This document shows positions 53,915-64,000 of a stretch of DNA of 64,000 bases, piece after piece. The first letter of the stretch is position 1; every line of letters begins with the position of its first letter. Under the pieces are notes generated by a model. That model searched no databases, was not told the origin of the DNA, and worked only from the letters and a program-made list of their open reading frames with translations. The position numbers and the translations under genes are program-made. Source of the stretch: Planctomycetales bacterium ZRK34 (GTDB lineage Bacteria > Planctomycetota > Phycisphaerae > Phycisphaerales > Zrk34); NCBI GenBank assembly GCA_014873095.1, contig CP050848.1, positions 5,515,850-5,579,849 on the forward strand, written 5' to 3'.

Positions 53915-56650
53915 TCAGGGTGAAGAAGCGTTCGGGACTTCGATGACATCAAACGTTACACAGCGATATTGCGCTTTTTCAGCCTCGGACATCCGCCTGT
54001 TCGGCTGACCGGCCGAGCCCACGCCCACATGCTGAATCCGATCCGCCGGCACCCCGGCCAACACCAGCATCCGCGCCATGTGATCCGCCCGCGAGGCGCT
54101 GAGGATCAGATTTTCATCTTCAGGGCTGACATTGTCGGTATGCCCCACCACCTTCACGCCGAGGCGGCGGCCGACCAGTTCGCCGGCATCGATCAGCGTA
54201 CGCAGGTCCGTCAGCAGCGAGTCGAGCGTCGTGTTCTGATCTTCGAGCAGATCGATCGTCGTTCGGTTGAAGTTGAGACGACACTGGCCGGTGCGCTTCT
54301 CGGCAGCGGCGAGGCGGCGCTGAGCGTCGGCAAGAATCGCGCTGTCGTCGAAGCGGGTGACACCGTCAACCAGCGTCGCCAGGTTTCGCGACTGTTTCAC
54401 CCACGCAGCCGGAGCCGAGCCGGAGGCGGTCAGTGTGTCGCCGTCCAGTGAGAGCAACACCGTCGAGGGCGGTCGCAGCAGGACATTGGCCTTGACCAGG
54501 CGGTCGCGATCGAGATCGGTGTTCTGCAGCGCGTGATCGTCGTAGGTTTTGACCTCGGGGAGAACACGCACGAGCAGGCGGGCCGATTCGATCCACTGCG
54601 TCGTGGCAGAGCCCGCGGCCTTGAGCGTGTCGCCATCGAGCGTGAGCTTGACGGACTCGGGCGGCCGGAGCGTCGACTCGATGCGCGACCACAACAGTTT
54701 CTGCCCGTCGCTTGAGATCAGCTTATCATCGTTGAACCGCTTGACTCCATCGACCGCTGACGCCAGCACACGCGCCCGATCGATCCATCCCTGAGGCGCG
54801 TCACCCGTGGCTGTCAACTGATCGCCCTGAACGCTGAGCTTGACCGACGCCGGGGGACGCAGCAGATCACCGGCGCGCTGGAGAATCACCTGTTCACGAT
54901 CATTGGCGACGAGTTGGTCGTCGTCGTAGGTGTCGATGCCGCTGATGGTGCGTGCGAGCAGGCGAGCGTCGTTGATCCAGCGCGTCGACGCCGAGCCGCG
55001 GGCGGTGAGCACGCCATCGACCAGCGAAAGGACGACCGAACCTGGCGGCTCCAGCGTCATATTCACCTGGCGGAAGATCGCGTGGCTTCGATCTTCAACG
55101 GCCAAACGAGATGTATCCAATTTCACCGTGTCGTCGATCAGCCGAACGCCCCACCGGGCCTTGTCGATCCAGGCTTCCGAAGCTGTCCCCGTCGCCACGA
55201 GCACATCGCCGACCAGCGCCAGTCGGACCGTGTCCGGCGGATGCAGCGCCTTGCGCAGGCGGTCCATGGCCAGCTTCTCAGCATCATTTGCCATGAGTTT
55301 GGTGTCGTCGACATGTCCGACGCCGGCGATGGCGGGCGCCACCTGCCGCGCGTGTTTGATCCACTGCGTGGGCGCTGTGCCGGTGAGCGTGAGCTGATCT
55401 GCTTCGAGGGTCACGTTGACAGTTGAAGGCGGCTGAAGCCGATCCATGACGCGACGCTCGACGAAGCTTTTGGCTGTGTCGTAGTATGGTTTGAATTGCA
55501 GATCGACCTGCGAACGATCGCCGGTGTAGCTCGCCAGCAGCGTGGCTTCATCAGGTGCCAGCGGATCGCGCAGGCCGTAGATGACATCCCGTCCTGCTCT
55601 GCGGTCAATCCCGGTAATCACGACGCCCGGCTGACTGCGAAGCCCCTGAATAAACTGCCGCCACCGGTATTCATTTCGAATGCCCACCCCAATCCACAAT
55701 CCCAGCAGCACAATCACCGTCGCCACCGCCGCCCACCCGAGCCACGGCCGCCGGCGTGAGTCATCCCGCTTGGCTTCTTCCAGGCACGACTCGAGCATCG
55801 GCCGACAACGCTCGAACGGGGCCGAATCGCCTTCATACTCGGTGAGTTCCTCGGCATATTCCGCGTGGATATGCTCCAGCGTCACTTGCAGTTCATCCCG
55901 CAGCGCGTGCGGCGGATTGCCGCGGATCACAGCCGCCAGCACCGCATGCGGCCCCGCTTCGATCCACACCGTCAACTCGCCGACGCGCAGCGTATCCAGC
56001 GCTTCGCCTTCGCCGAGCTCGAATGAATCACCGACGAAATCACGGATGGCCGTGAGCATACCCGAGACCATGTCGCCGTCGCGGACATCGACGCTGGGGC
56101 CGGCCACGTGCTGCAGCAGCAACCCGGTATCACGATGGATCAGGTACACCTGCTCAACGCGATACAGCAGCGTGTGAAGCAGCACCACCTCGGCGAATGA
56201 TTTACCGCTTCGCCAGGCTTCGAATCGCCAACGGATCGAATGCAGTGAGAAACTGTGTTCCAGAGCCTGACTCAGCGAGCCGAGCATGCGGGCGAACGTG
56301 TCGGAGATGGCCTTGCGGATCGCCGGGCCCATGATCGGGAAGATCACGTCGGCGATCTGGCGCGGATTCTTTTTGACCGAAACACGCAGCGATTTCTCGA
56401 CGATCGGCTCCAGGGCCTGGTCGAGCTTGGTATCCGCATGCGTTCGGATCAGCGCCGCCTCGGCAATCACCCGGCTGACATCCTGTGCCAGCCGATCGGG
56501 ATCATCGAGGCGCTCGGCCAGCGCGTCCAGCCGCTCGCGCTCGGGGCCGATCAGCAGATCGCGCAGCAGGCGCATCTGCTGGTCGCCATCCCCATTGTGA
56601 CTCGGCGCAGCGGCATCGGGCTCAGCGCTATGGATCGGATCATCTGCCAT
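53915..56650 (-). CDS. OmpA-domain protein with six internal repeats and one membrane span
   Basis: 911 residues. The cytoplasmic N-terminus of about 300 residues (LRDLLIGPERERLDALAERL, FLVHTLLYRVEQ-like helices, a roadblock-like VYLIHRDTGLLLQHVAGPS) leads to one TM (about 301-323, GWAAVATVIVLLGLWIGVGI). Then come six repeats of about 63 residues between 402 and 782, each of the form LRPPxSVxLxLxGDxLTAxG, then APxxWIxxARxLA, and an OmpA peptidoglycan-binding domain (VVGHTDNVSPEDENLILSAS, DRIQHVGVGSAGQPN). The repeats resemble BON-type lipid-binding units. It would link a cytoplasmic signal to the cell wall. Confidence 0.8.
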   Translation of the reverse strand: MADDPIHSAEPDAAAPSHNGDGDQQMRLLRDLLIGPERERLDALAERLDDPDRLAQDVSRVIAEAALIRTHADTKLDQALEPIVEKSLRVSVKKNPRQIADVIFPIMGPAIRKAISDTFARMLGSLSQALEHSFSLHSIRWRFEAWRSGKSFAEVVLLHTLLYRVEQVYLIHRDTGLLLQHVAGPSVDVRDGDMVSGMLTAIRDFVGDSFELGEGEALDTLRVGELTVWIEAGPHAVLAAVIRGNPPHALRDELQVTLEHIHAEYAEELTEYEGDSAPFERCRPMLESCLEEAKRDDSRRRPWLGWAAVATVIVLLGLWIGVGIRNEYRWRQFIQGLRSQPGVVITGIDRRAGRDVIYGLRDPLAPDEATLLASYTGDRSQVDLQFKPYYDTAKSFVERRVMDRLQPPSTVNVTLEADQLTLTGTAPTQWIKHARQVAPAIAGVGHVDDTKLMANDAEKLAMDRLRKALHPPDTVRLALVGDVLVATGTASEAWIDKARWGVRLIDDTVKLDTSRLAVEDRSHAIFRQVNMTLEPPGSVVLSLVDGVLTARGSASTRWINDARLLARTISGIDTYDDDQLVANDREQVILQRAGDLLRPPASVKLSVQGDQLTATGDAPQGWIDRARVLASAVDGVKRFNDDKLISSDGQKLLWSRIESTLRPPESVKLTLDGDTLKAAGSATTQWIESARLLVRVLPEVKTYDDHALQNTDLDRDRLVKANVLLRPPSTVLLSLDGDTLTASGSAPAAWVKQSRNLATLVDGVTRFDDSAILADAQRRLAAAEKRTGQCRLNFNRTTIDLLEDQNTTLDSLLTDLRTLIDAGELVGRRLGVKVVGHTDNVSPEDENLILSASRADHMARMLVLAGVPADRIQHVGVGSAGQPNRRMSEAEKAQYRCVTFDVIEVPNASSP

Positions 56651-56692
56651 GGTGCACGATCTCGCGAAACCGTTTCGGCGCGGTCGCCGGGA

Positions 56693-57349
56693 TCAACGCT
56701 TGGCGGATTTGCCCGTTTCGCCGGCCAACGCCATCGCGATCTCCGTGAACAAACCGGCCAGCGCCGAGCGATCGACTTTGGCGTCGCGCAGTTCACCGAC
56801 CGCCTTGTCACGGGCGCGGGTCTGCGCCTCGGAAGCCTGCTGCAGTTCATCACGCAGCATCTTGGACTGATCGAGAATCTGCGAGCGCAGCTTCGCCTGC
56901 TCCTGCTTGGTCGCCTCGTCGACCTTCGCGATGCGGCTGTCCAGCGACTTGGAAGCGTCGGCCAGTTCCTTGGTCAGCGCCTTGATCGCGGAGGTGCGTT
57001 CGGTCTGCTCGGTCTTCACCCGATCGATCACCGAGGTGATCTCGGATTTGACGTACTGCTCCAGCGACTCAAAACGCTTGCGCATCTCCTCACGCAGTTC
57101 GTTGAGGTTCTTATCGAGGTTTTGTTCGAGTTGTGCGAAGCGCTGATTGTTTTCACGCGCCTGGGCGCCGAAGAGCAGGTCACGGACTTTGTCCAGGCTC
57201 TCGCCGCCGCCGTCATCGGGGTTCACGTTCGAACGAGTCGTGCTCATCTTCTTACCCGCCTTGGTTTTTCGGGGTGAGGATTTCGCGGAACGTCCCGCGG
57301 CCTTCGAGGTTTTCTTCTTGGTGGAACGGCGCGATGACTTGGTCTTCAT
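56693..57349 (-). CDS. Coiled-coil protein with basic N-terminus
   Basis: 218 residues from the ATG at 57349. A Lys/Ser/Ala-rich tail (KTKSSRRSTKKKTSKAAGRS) is followed by the conserved start DKVRDLLFGAQARENNQRFA and a long coiled coil (LEQNLDKNLNELREEMRKRF, then ESLEQYVKSEITSVIDRVKT). The helix ends in a short C-terminal domain (SALAGLFTEIAMALAGE). I recall similar FG-(S/A)Q coiled-coil proteins beside OmpA/GTPase genes in cyanobacteria. First gene of the operon with the OmpA and hydrolase genes. Confidence 0.7.
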   Translation of the reverse strand: MKTKSSRRSTKKKTSKAAGRSAKSSPRKTKAGKKMSTTRSNVNPDDGGGESLDKVRDLLFGAQARENNQRFAQLEQNLDKNLNELREEMRKRFESLEQYVKSEITSVIDRVKTEQTERTSAIKALTKELADASKSLDSRIAKVDEATKQEQAKLRSQILDQSKMLRDELQQASEAQTRARDKAVGELRDAKVDRSALAGLFTEIAMALAGETGKSAKR

Positions 57350-57655
57350 GGTGATGGATCCTACAGGTCGCAACAGCGCGGCGAACAATGGACAAAGCAG
57401 GGTTCTGCCGCGGCGGAGTGATAACGTTCAATATCCCAACATCAACGAACTGTGGATCGATCAATTCCTGCAACCACCCGACAAATCCCTCTTGGCATTG
57501 ATCCCGACAACACTTGTCGGGATTCCACCCACCAAGATACCGTCCTGTCGGGAGAATTCCAAGTGCCATTTCCTTGAATCTACAGCGGATCAGCATTTTT
57601 CAGATTTCACTGAGACCGACCCACCCCCTCCGCTACACCTATACCGTACCGGTGA
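57350..57655. other. Intergenic region between coiled-coil gene and glnN terminator
   Basis: About 300 bp with no gene. It includes TTGATCCCGACAACACTTGT and TCGGGATTCCACCCACC, a short run of repeated CGGGA/TCCCG words that can fold. It should hold the promoter of the coiled-coil operon on the - strand. Confidence 0.4.
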
Positions 57656-57689
57656 ATAAAAAAGCCCACGGCGCGGGGCCGTGGGCTTT
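57656..57689 (-). terminator. Terminator of glnN
   Basis: On the - strand AAAGCCCACGGC, loop CCCGC, GCCGTGGGCTTT, then TTTATTC: 12 perfect pairs, starting 27 bp after the glnN stop. Confidence 0.9.
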
Positions 57690-57715
57690 GATGGTTTTTC
57701 ATGGAAGTGTGCTGC

Positions 57716-59896
57716 TTACTTGATGAACAGCATTTCCTGATAGGTCGGCAGCGGCCACAGATCGTCGGCGACGTAGCCTTCGAGCTGATCGACGTAGCCG
57801 CGGATTTCGAGCATCTTCGGCAGAATCTCGTCGCGAATGAATTCGCAGTGCTTCTCGACGCTCTTGGCCGAGTGCTCCTTGTCCTTGAGTTCGACCAGTT
57901 CGGCGGTCGAATCCTGCAGGCTCTTGATCAGACCGGTGATGATGTCGATCGTGTTGTGATCGGTTTCAACACCGATTGACTTGAGGTTGGCCAGCGAGGT
58001 CGCCAGTTCATTCTGGTAACGGACGGCCGCGGGGAAGATCAGCGTGCGGACCATCTCGATGACCAGGTTCGACTCGACGTTGACCGTGGCGATGTACTGC
58101 TCGGCGTAGACCTCGTAACGGGAAACCATCTCACGCTTGGACAGCACATTGAACTTCTTGAAGAGGTTCGTGACATCGGGGGTCTTGAGAACGGGCAGCG
58201 CGTCGGCCGAGGTCTTGAGGTTCGGCAGGCCGCGCTTCTCGGCTTCCTTGTGCCATGCTTCGGAATAACCGTCGCCGTTGAACACGACTTTGGAGCATTC
58301 CTTCCACACGTCCTTGATGATCTTCTCGACGGCCTTGCCGAGCTTGGCAGGCGTGGAAGTGTCGGCCTTCTCGAGAATCGCGGCGCAGTAGTCCAGCGAC
58401 TCGGCCATGATGGTGTTCATCGCCACCAGCGGGCCGGCGATCGACTGGCTGGAACCGACGGCGCGGAACTCGAAGCGGTTGCCGGTGAAGGCCATCGGGC
58501 TGGTGCGGTTGCGGTCGCCCGAGTGCTTGGGAATCGGCGGCAGGACATCGACGCCAACGCTGAGGGTGCCCTTCTTGGACTTGATCGACTTGCCGGCGGC
58601 GATGGATTCGAAGACTTCGTTGAGCTCGGCGCCGAGGAAGATCGAGAGGATCGCCGGCGGGGCTTCGTTGGCGCCCAGACGGTGATCGTTGGAGGCCGAA
58701 GCGACCACCGCGCGAAGCAGCGGCGCCCAGGTGTAGACCGCGCGGATCATCGCCGCACAGAACACGAGGAACTGAGCGTTTTCCGCCGGGGTGTCGCCGG
58801 GGTCGAAGAGGTTGCCGGCCTTGGCCGAACCCATCGAGAAGTTCAGGTGCTTACCCGAACCGTTGACACCCGCGAAGGGTTTTTCATGCAGCAGGCAGAT
58901 CAGGCCGTACTTCTCAGCGACGCGCTGGAGGGTGACCATGATCAACTGCTGGTGGTCGGTGGCGACGTTGCCGAACTCGAAGACCGGAGCGATTTCGAAC
59001 TGGCCGGGGGCCACTTCGTTATGACGGGTCTTGGCGGGGATGCCGAGTTTGAACAGCTCGCGTTCAGCTTCAAACATGCAGGCGAGCACGCGCTCGGGGA
59101 TCGCGCCGAAGTAGTGGTCGTCGAATTCCTGGCCCTTCGGCGGGGGGCAGCCGAAGAGCGTGCGCTTGGCGGCCATCAGGTCCGGGCGGGAGTAGTAGAA
59201 GCTCTTGTCGATCAGGAAGTATTCCTGCTCGGCGCCGGCGGTGGAAGACACGAACGCACCATCGTTGCCGAAGAACTTGAGCACGCGCTGGGCCTGCTCG
59301 TTCAGCGACTGCATCGAACGCAGCACGGGCGTCTTCTTGTCGAGCGCTTCACCGGTCCACGACACGAACGCCGTGGGAATGCAGAGGGTGGCCCCGTTGG
59401 GGTTCTGCATGATGTAGGCGGGGCTGGTCACGTCCCAGATGGTGTAACCGCGGGCTTCGAACGTCGCGCGGATGCCGCCGGAGGGGAACGAGGAACCGTC
59501 GGGCTCGCCCTGGATCAGGGTGCCGCCGGAGAACTGGGCGATCGTGCCGCCGTCGGAAGTCGGATCGAAGAACGAGTCGTGCTTCTCGGCGGTCAGGCCG
59601 GTCAGCGGGTAGAACACGTGGGCGTAGTGGGTCGCGCCGTGCTCGAGCGCCCAGGTCTTCATCGCTTCGGCGACGGCGTCGGCGGTCGTCGGATCCAGCT
59701 TGCCGCCGGTTTCGATGGTCTGCTTCAGCGACTTGTAGACGCTCTTGGGCAGACGCTGGCTCATCATGGTGAGGCTGAAGACGTTGGCGCCCCAGAGCTT
59801 GCTGGTCGGCTCGTCCTTAAAGGGGAATTGCGTTTCCACCGGTCCCATGTTGGCAACCGATTCAATCGCCGCGACTCGAGAAGCATGACCACTCAT
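57716..59896 (-). CDS. glnN: Glutamine synthetase type III
   Basis: 726 residues, the length of GSIII. Makes glutamine from glutamate, ammonia and ATP as a dodecamer. The N-terminal GSIII-specific region (LWGANVFSLTMMSQRLPKSV) is followed by the catalytic fold with AGAEQEYFLID, TRHNEVAPGQFEIAPVF, NGSGKHLNFSMG and NRTSPMAFTGNRFEFRAVGS. A helical C-terminus (RYQNELATSLANLKSIGVET) is typical of the type. The upstream 350 bp are free of genes and may carry nitrogen control signals. Confidence 0.97.
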   Translation of the reverse strand: MSGHASRVAAIESVANMGPVETQFPFKDEPTSKLWGANVFSLTMMSQRLPKSVYKSLKQTIETGGKLDPTTADAVAEAMKTWALEHGATHYAHVFYPLTGLTAEKHDSFFDPTSDGGTIAQFSGGTLIQGEPDGSSFPSGGIRATFEARGYTIWDVTSPAYIMQNPNGATLCIPTAFVSWTGEALDKKTPVLRSMQSLNEQAQRVLKFFGNDGAFVSSTAGAEQEYFLIDKSFYYSRPDLMAAKRTLFGCPPPKGQEFDDHYFGAIPERVLACMFEAERELFKLGIPAKTRHNEVAPGQFEIAPVFEFGNVATDHQQLIMVTLQRVAEKYGLICLLHEKPFAGVNGSGKHLNFSMGSAKAGNLFDPGDTPAENAQFLVFCAAMIRAVYTWAPLLRAVVASASNDHRLGANEAPPAILSIFLGAELNEVFESIAAGKSIKSKKGTLSVGVDVLPPIPKHSGDRNRTSPMAFTGNRFEFRAVGSSQSIAGPLVAMNTIMAESLDYCAAILEKADTSTPAKLGKAVEKIIKDVWKECSKVVFNGDGYSEAWHKEAEKRGLPNLKTSADALPVLKTPDVTNLFKKFNVLSKREMVSRYEVYAEQYIATVNVESNLVIEMVRTLIFPAAVRYQNELATSLANLKSIGVETDHNTIDIITGLIKSLQDSTAELVELKDKEHSAKSVEKHCEFIRDEILPKMLEIRGYVDQLEGYVADDLWPLPTYQEMLFIK

Positions 59897-60253
59897 GTTT
59901 GAGAGACTCCGTGTGTTGAGGATGTATCCAAGGCACTGGCCGATTCAGAGCGCAGTGCGACCTTCGCGTTGTTCAAAGAATCAGCAACATGTGTGCCGTG
60001 CATGTGCATGAATCGTGCAGCCCTGAGGAATCTGCGGTTTATACCGGAAATAATGCGACATTTCCAATCTGATTCCGGTAACAGATCAACAGGCATCCCC
60101 TATTTTGGCTGCACATTTTCTGTGCAGAGCCCGCGTGGCACATCTTGGCGCGCCTGTTTATTGCGCAGTCTCAAATCGCATCTACCGGTGCTGTCGACAT
60201 TTGAAGCTTGTGAGCAACCCGCCGGGTGACCGCTGCAAAATCAGTCAGCTACA
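59897..60253. other. Divergent intergenic region glnN / uvrB
   Basis: 357 bp with no gene supported. Must contain the promoters of both neighbours. I found no convincing riboswitch, LexA-like box or sigma-54 element. GGAG precedes the glnN ATG. Confidence 0.4.
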
Positions 60254-62353
60254 ATGTCAACCATGCCCACGACTTCCGAACATTCATTCAAAATTATCAG
60301 CGAGTTCGACCCCGCCGGGGATCAGCCCGCCGCCATCAGCCAGCTCACCGAGGGAATTCACCGCGGCGACCCGGCCCAGACGCTGCTCGGTGTAACCGGC
60401 TCCGGCAAGACCTTCACCATGGCGCACGTCATCGAGCAGACCGCCCGCCCCACGCTCGTGATCAGTCACAACAAAACGCTCGCCGCCCAGCTCTACGAAG
60501 AATTCAAAGAGCTGTTCCCGCATAACGCGGTGTCGTACTTCGTCAGCTACTACGACTACTATCAGCCCGAAGCCTACATCCCGCAGCGCGACATCTACAT
60601 CGAAAAAGACGCCTCGCGCAATCAGGACCTCGACCGCCTGCGACTCGCCGCCACGACGAACCTCATCTCGCGCCGCGATGTAGTCATCGTCGCCTCGGTC
60701 TCATGTATCTTCGGCCTCGGCTCGCCGGAAGAATACAAACAGAAAGTCATCCGCCTCGACCGCGGGCAGACCATCGATCGCCAAGACCTGCTCCGCGCCT
60801 TCAACGATCTGCAATACAACCGCAACGACACCGACTTCAAGCGCGCCACCTACCGCGTGCGCGGCGACGTCGTCGAGCTTCACCCCGCTTACGAAGAGTA
60901 CGCCTACCGCATCGAGCTCTTCGGCGACGAGATCGATCGCCTCGAACTGATCAACCCGTTGACCGGCGAGCAGCTTGCTGAAGATGACACGATCTTCATC
61001 TTCCCTGCCGTGCACTACGTCATGCCGGAGGATCAACTCGCCGCGGCGATGCAGTCGATTCAGACCGAACTCGACGAACAGGTCATGCACCTGCGCCACC
61101 AAGGCAAACTGCTGGAAGCTCAGCGTCTGCTGGCCCGCACCAAGTATGACCTGGAGATGATGCAGGAAGTCGGCTACTGCTCCGGCATCGAAAACTATTC
61201 ACGCCACCTCGACGGGCGCGCTCCCGGCAGTCGGCCGTACACGCTGCTGGACTATTTCCCGTCGGACTGGCTGTTGATGATCGACGAAGCGCACGTGACG
61301 ATTCCGCAGATTCGGGCCATGTACAACGGGGATCAGAATCGCAAGCGGGTGCTTGTCGAGCACGGATTTCGCCTGCCGTCGGCGATGGACAACCGCCCGC
61401 TGAAATTCGATGAATTCGAGCAGATGATGCCGCCGACGGTTTTCGTCACCGCCACGCCGGGGCCGTATGAGCTTGAAAAGTCAGGCGGTGTTGTGGTCGA
61501 GCAGGTCATCCGCCCCACCGGGCTGGTTGATCCGCCGATCGAGGTGCGACCCGCCACCGGGCAGGTGCCCGACCTGATCGAAGCCGTCAAGCAGCGCACA
61601 GCCCTGGGCCAGCGGTCGCTGGTCAATACGCTGACCAAGCGGCTCGCCGAAGACCTGTCGAGTTTTCTCGCCGAGCAGGGCATGCGTTGCCGTTATCTGC
61701 ACAGTGAAATCGAGACGATGGACCGCGTGGAGATTCTGCGTGATCTGCGCGGCGGCGAGTATGACGTGCTGGTCGGTGTGAACCTGCTGCGTGAAGGCCT
61801 CGACCTGCCGGAGGTGTCGCTGGTCGCGATTCTCGATGCGGATAAGACCGGCTTTCTGCGCAGCGCCACGTCGCTGATTCAGCAGATGGGCCGTGCGGCT
61901 CGCAACGTTGAAGCGCGGGTCATTCTCTACGCGGACACGATCACCGAGGCGATGGACAAAGCGATCAGCGAATGCGAACGTCGCCGCGAGAAGCAGATCG
62001 CCTACAACACCGAGCACAACATCACACCGCAGACGGTCCGCAAAGCGATCCGCCAGGGGCTCGAACTTGAAGTCCGCGCTCACAAGACCGCCCGCGAGGC
62101 GATTCATGCCGACGAAGCCGAGTACGATCGCACGGAACTGATCGCCATGTTCGAACAGCAGATGCTCGAAGCCGCCGAGGCGCTGGAATTCGAAAAAGCC
62201 GCCGCGCTGCGCGACCGTATCAAGCAGCTACAGGACGCCCCGGACATCGGCAAGCTCAAGGCCGGCGACGTCGCGCCGTCAAAAACCAAGGCCGGCACGC
62301 CGGGCACGCGCGTCGTCAAAAAGACCAAACATAATCGGCGCAAGTCACGATGA
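60254..62353 (+). CDS. uvrB: Excinuclease ABC subunit B
   Basis: 699 residues, ATG at 60254 (a second ATG three codons on). Damage-verifying helicase of nucleotide excision repair. Walker A G46-VTGSGKT, the DNA-clamping beta-hairpin YYDYYQPEAYIPQRDIYIEK, motif LLMIDEAHVTIPQ, FVTATPGPYE, LVGVNLLREGLDLPEVSLVA and the C-terminal UVR motif (EALEFEKAAALRDRIKQL) are all present. A short Lys-rich tail ends it. Complete. Confidence 0.97.
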   Translation: MSTMPTTSEHSFKIISEFDPAGDQPAAISQLTEGIHRGDPAQTLLGVTGSGKTFTMAHVIEQTARPTLVISHNKTLAAQLYEEFKELFPHNAVSYFVSYYDYYQPEAYIPQRDIYIEKDASRNQDLDRLRLAATTNLISRRDVVIVASVSCIFGLGSPEEYKQKVIRLDRGQTIDRQDLLRAFNDLQYNRNDTDFKRATYRVRGDVVELHPAYEEYAYRIELFGDEIDRLELINPLTGEQLAEDDTIFIFPAVHYVMPEDQLAAAMQSIQTELDEQVMHLRHQGKLLEAQRLLARTKYDLEMMQEVGYCSGIENYSRHLDGRAPGSRPYTLLDYFPSDWLLMIDEAHVTIPQIRAMYNGDQNRKRVLVEHGFRLPSAMDNRPLKFDEFEQMMPPTVFVTATPGPYELEKSGGVVVEQVIRPTGLVDPPIEVRPATGQVPDLIEAVKQRTALGQRSLVNTLTKRLAEDLSSFLAEQGMRCRYLHSEIETMDRVEILRDLRGGEYDVLVGVNLLREGLDLPEVSLVAILDADKTGFLRSATSLIQQMGRAARNVEARVILYADTITEAMDKAISECERRREKQIAYNTEHNITPQTVRKAIRQGLELEVRAHKTAREAIHADEAEYDRTELIAMFEQQMLEAAEALEFEKAAALRDRIKQLQDAPDIGKLKAGDVAPSKTKAGTPGTRVVKKTKHNRRKSR

Positions 62354-62370
62354 GCCGCCCGCTATCGTGA

Positions 62371-64000
<1,630 letters not shown>

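Noticed and set aside
58250..59902. 550-codon frame antisense to glnN
   Set aside because: Sense strand is a complete, unmistakable glutamine synthetase; the antisense product is low-complexity Gly/Ala/Arg/Glu.
60136..60152. TGGCACATCTTGGC upstream of uvrB, considered as a sigma-54 promoter
   Set aside because: The GG-GC spacing is one base short of the required ten.
59897..60253. Possible glutamine or glnA-type riboswitch before glnN
   Set aside because: None of the conserved loop sequences of these RNAs could be found.

Overview
The window is GC-rich bacterial chromosome, most probably from a planctomycete of the Phycisphaerae type. This is an inference from gene content: a C-x-P-x-R sulfatase, a SUMF1-fold protein, a PEP-CTERM protein, type III glutamine synthetase, tandem TatA genes, a Rab-like GTPase and an ECF sigma/DUF5667 pair. 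Nothing in the sequence names the species. There is no rRNA and no CRISPR array. Two tRNA genes are present (Val-CAC, Met-CAU).

Layout. 1-3.5 kb: tail of a phage-like structural module read on + and closed by a strong terminator. 3.55-4.56 kb: two overlapping genes of unknown function on -. 4.6-18.7 kb: a metal-resistance island, all on -. From its upstream end it holds a small secreted protein, a CusC/CusB/CusA-type RND efflux system, a PII-like protein, a lipoprotein, a Zn/Cd/Pb P-type ATPase, small Cys/His-rich secreted proteins, an ECF sigma factor with a DUF5667 partner, a membrane protein, a Spy-like Met/His-rich protein and a CzcD transporter. Two near-identical 38-bp sequences, one before the sigma gene and one before a small metal-binding protein gene, look like the promoter of this sigma factor.

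18.7-26.4 kb: an integrated mobile element, clearly more AT-rich from about 22.4 kb on. It carries a large serine recombinase, a Rep_trans-type replication initiator, and an operon that I read as a Pycsar anti-phage system: a class III nucleotide cyclase with an AGS-C sensor domain plus the membrane effector PycTM. An unknown gene follows three bases later. The recombinase reading frame runs without a stop into the first gene of the metal-efflux operon, so the insertion lies against or inside that operon. 26.4-30.6 kb: rmuC, remnants of a second recombinase module, an IS with 18-bp inverted ends, and tRNA-Val.

30.6-51.9 kb: mostly housekeeping genes. These are two TatA genes, a diadenylate cyclase fused to its YbbR regulator, a sigma-54 activator, rpoZ, coaC, alaS, a toxin-antitoxin-like nucleotidyltransferase pair with a leaderless promoter, tpiA-secG-yicC, a kinase-fold protein, a PDZ protein with two membrane proteins, a DUF1015/GH88-like pair and tRNA-Met. 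52.2-57.4 kb: a Rab-like GTPase facing an operon of a coiled-coil protein, a repeat-containing OmpA protein and a metallo-beta-lactamase-fold hydrolase. 57.7-64 kb: type III glutamine synthetase, uvrB and a sulfatase cut by the window end.

The system most worth following up is the Pycsar operon with its unknown third gene on a Rep_trans/serine-recombinase element. Next are the ECF-controlled metal regulon and the Rab-OmpA cluster.
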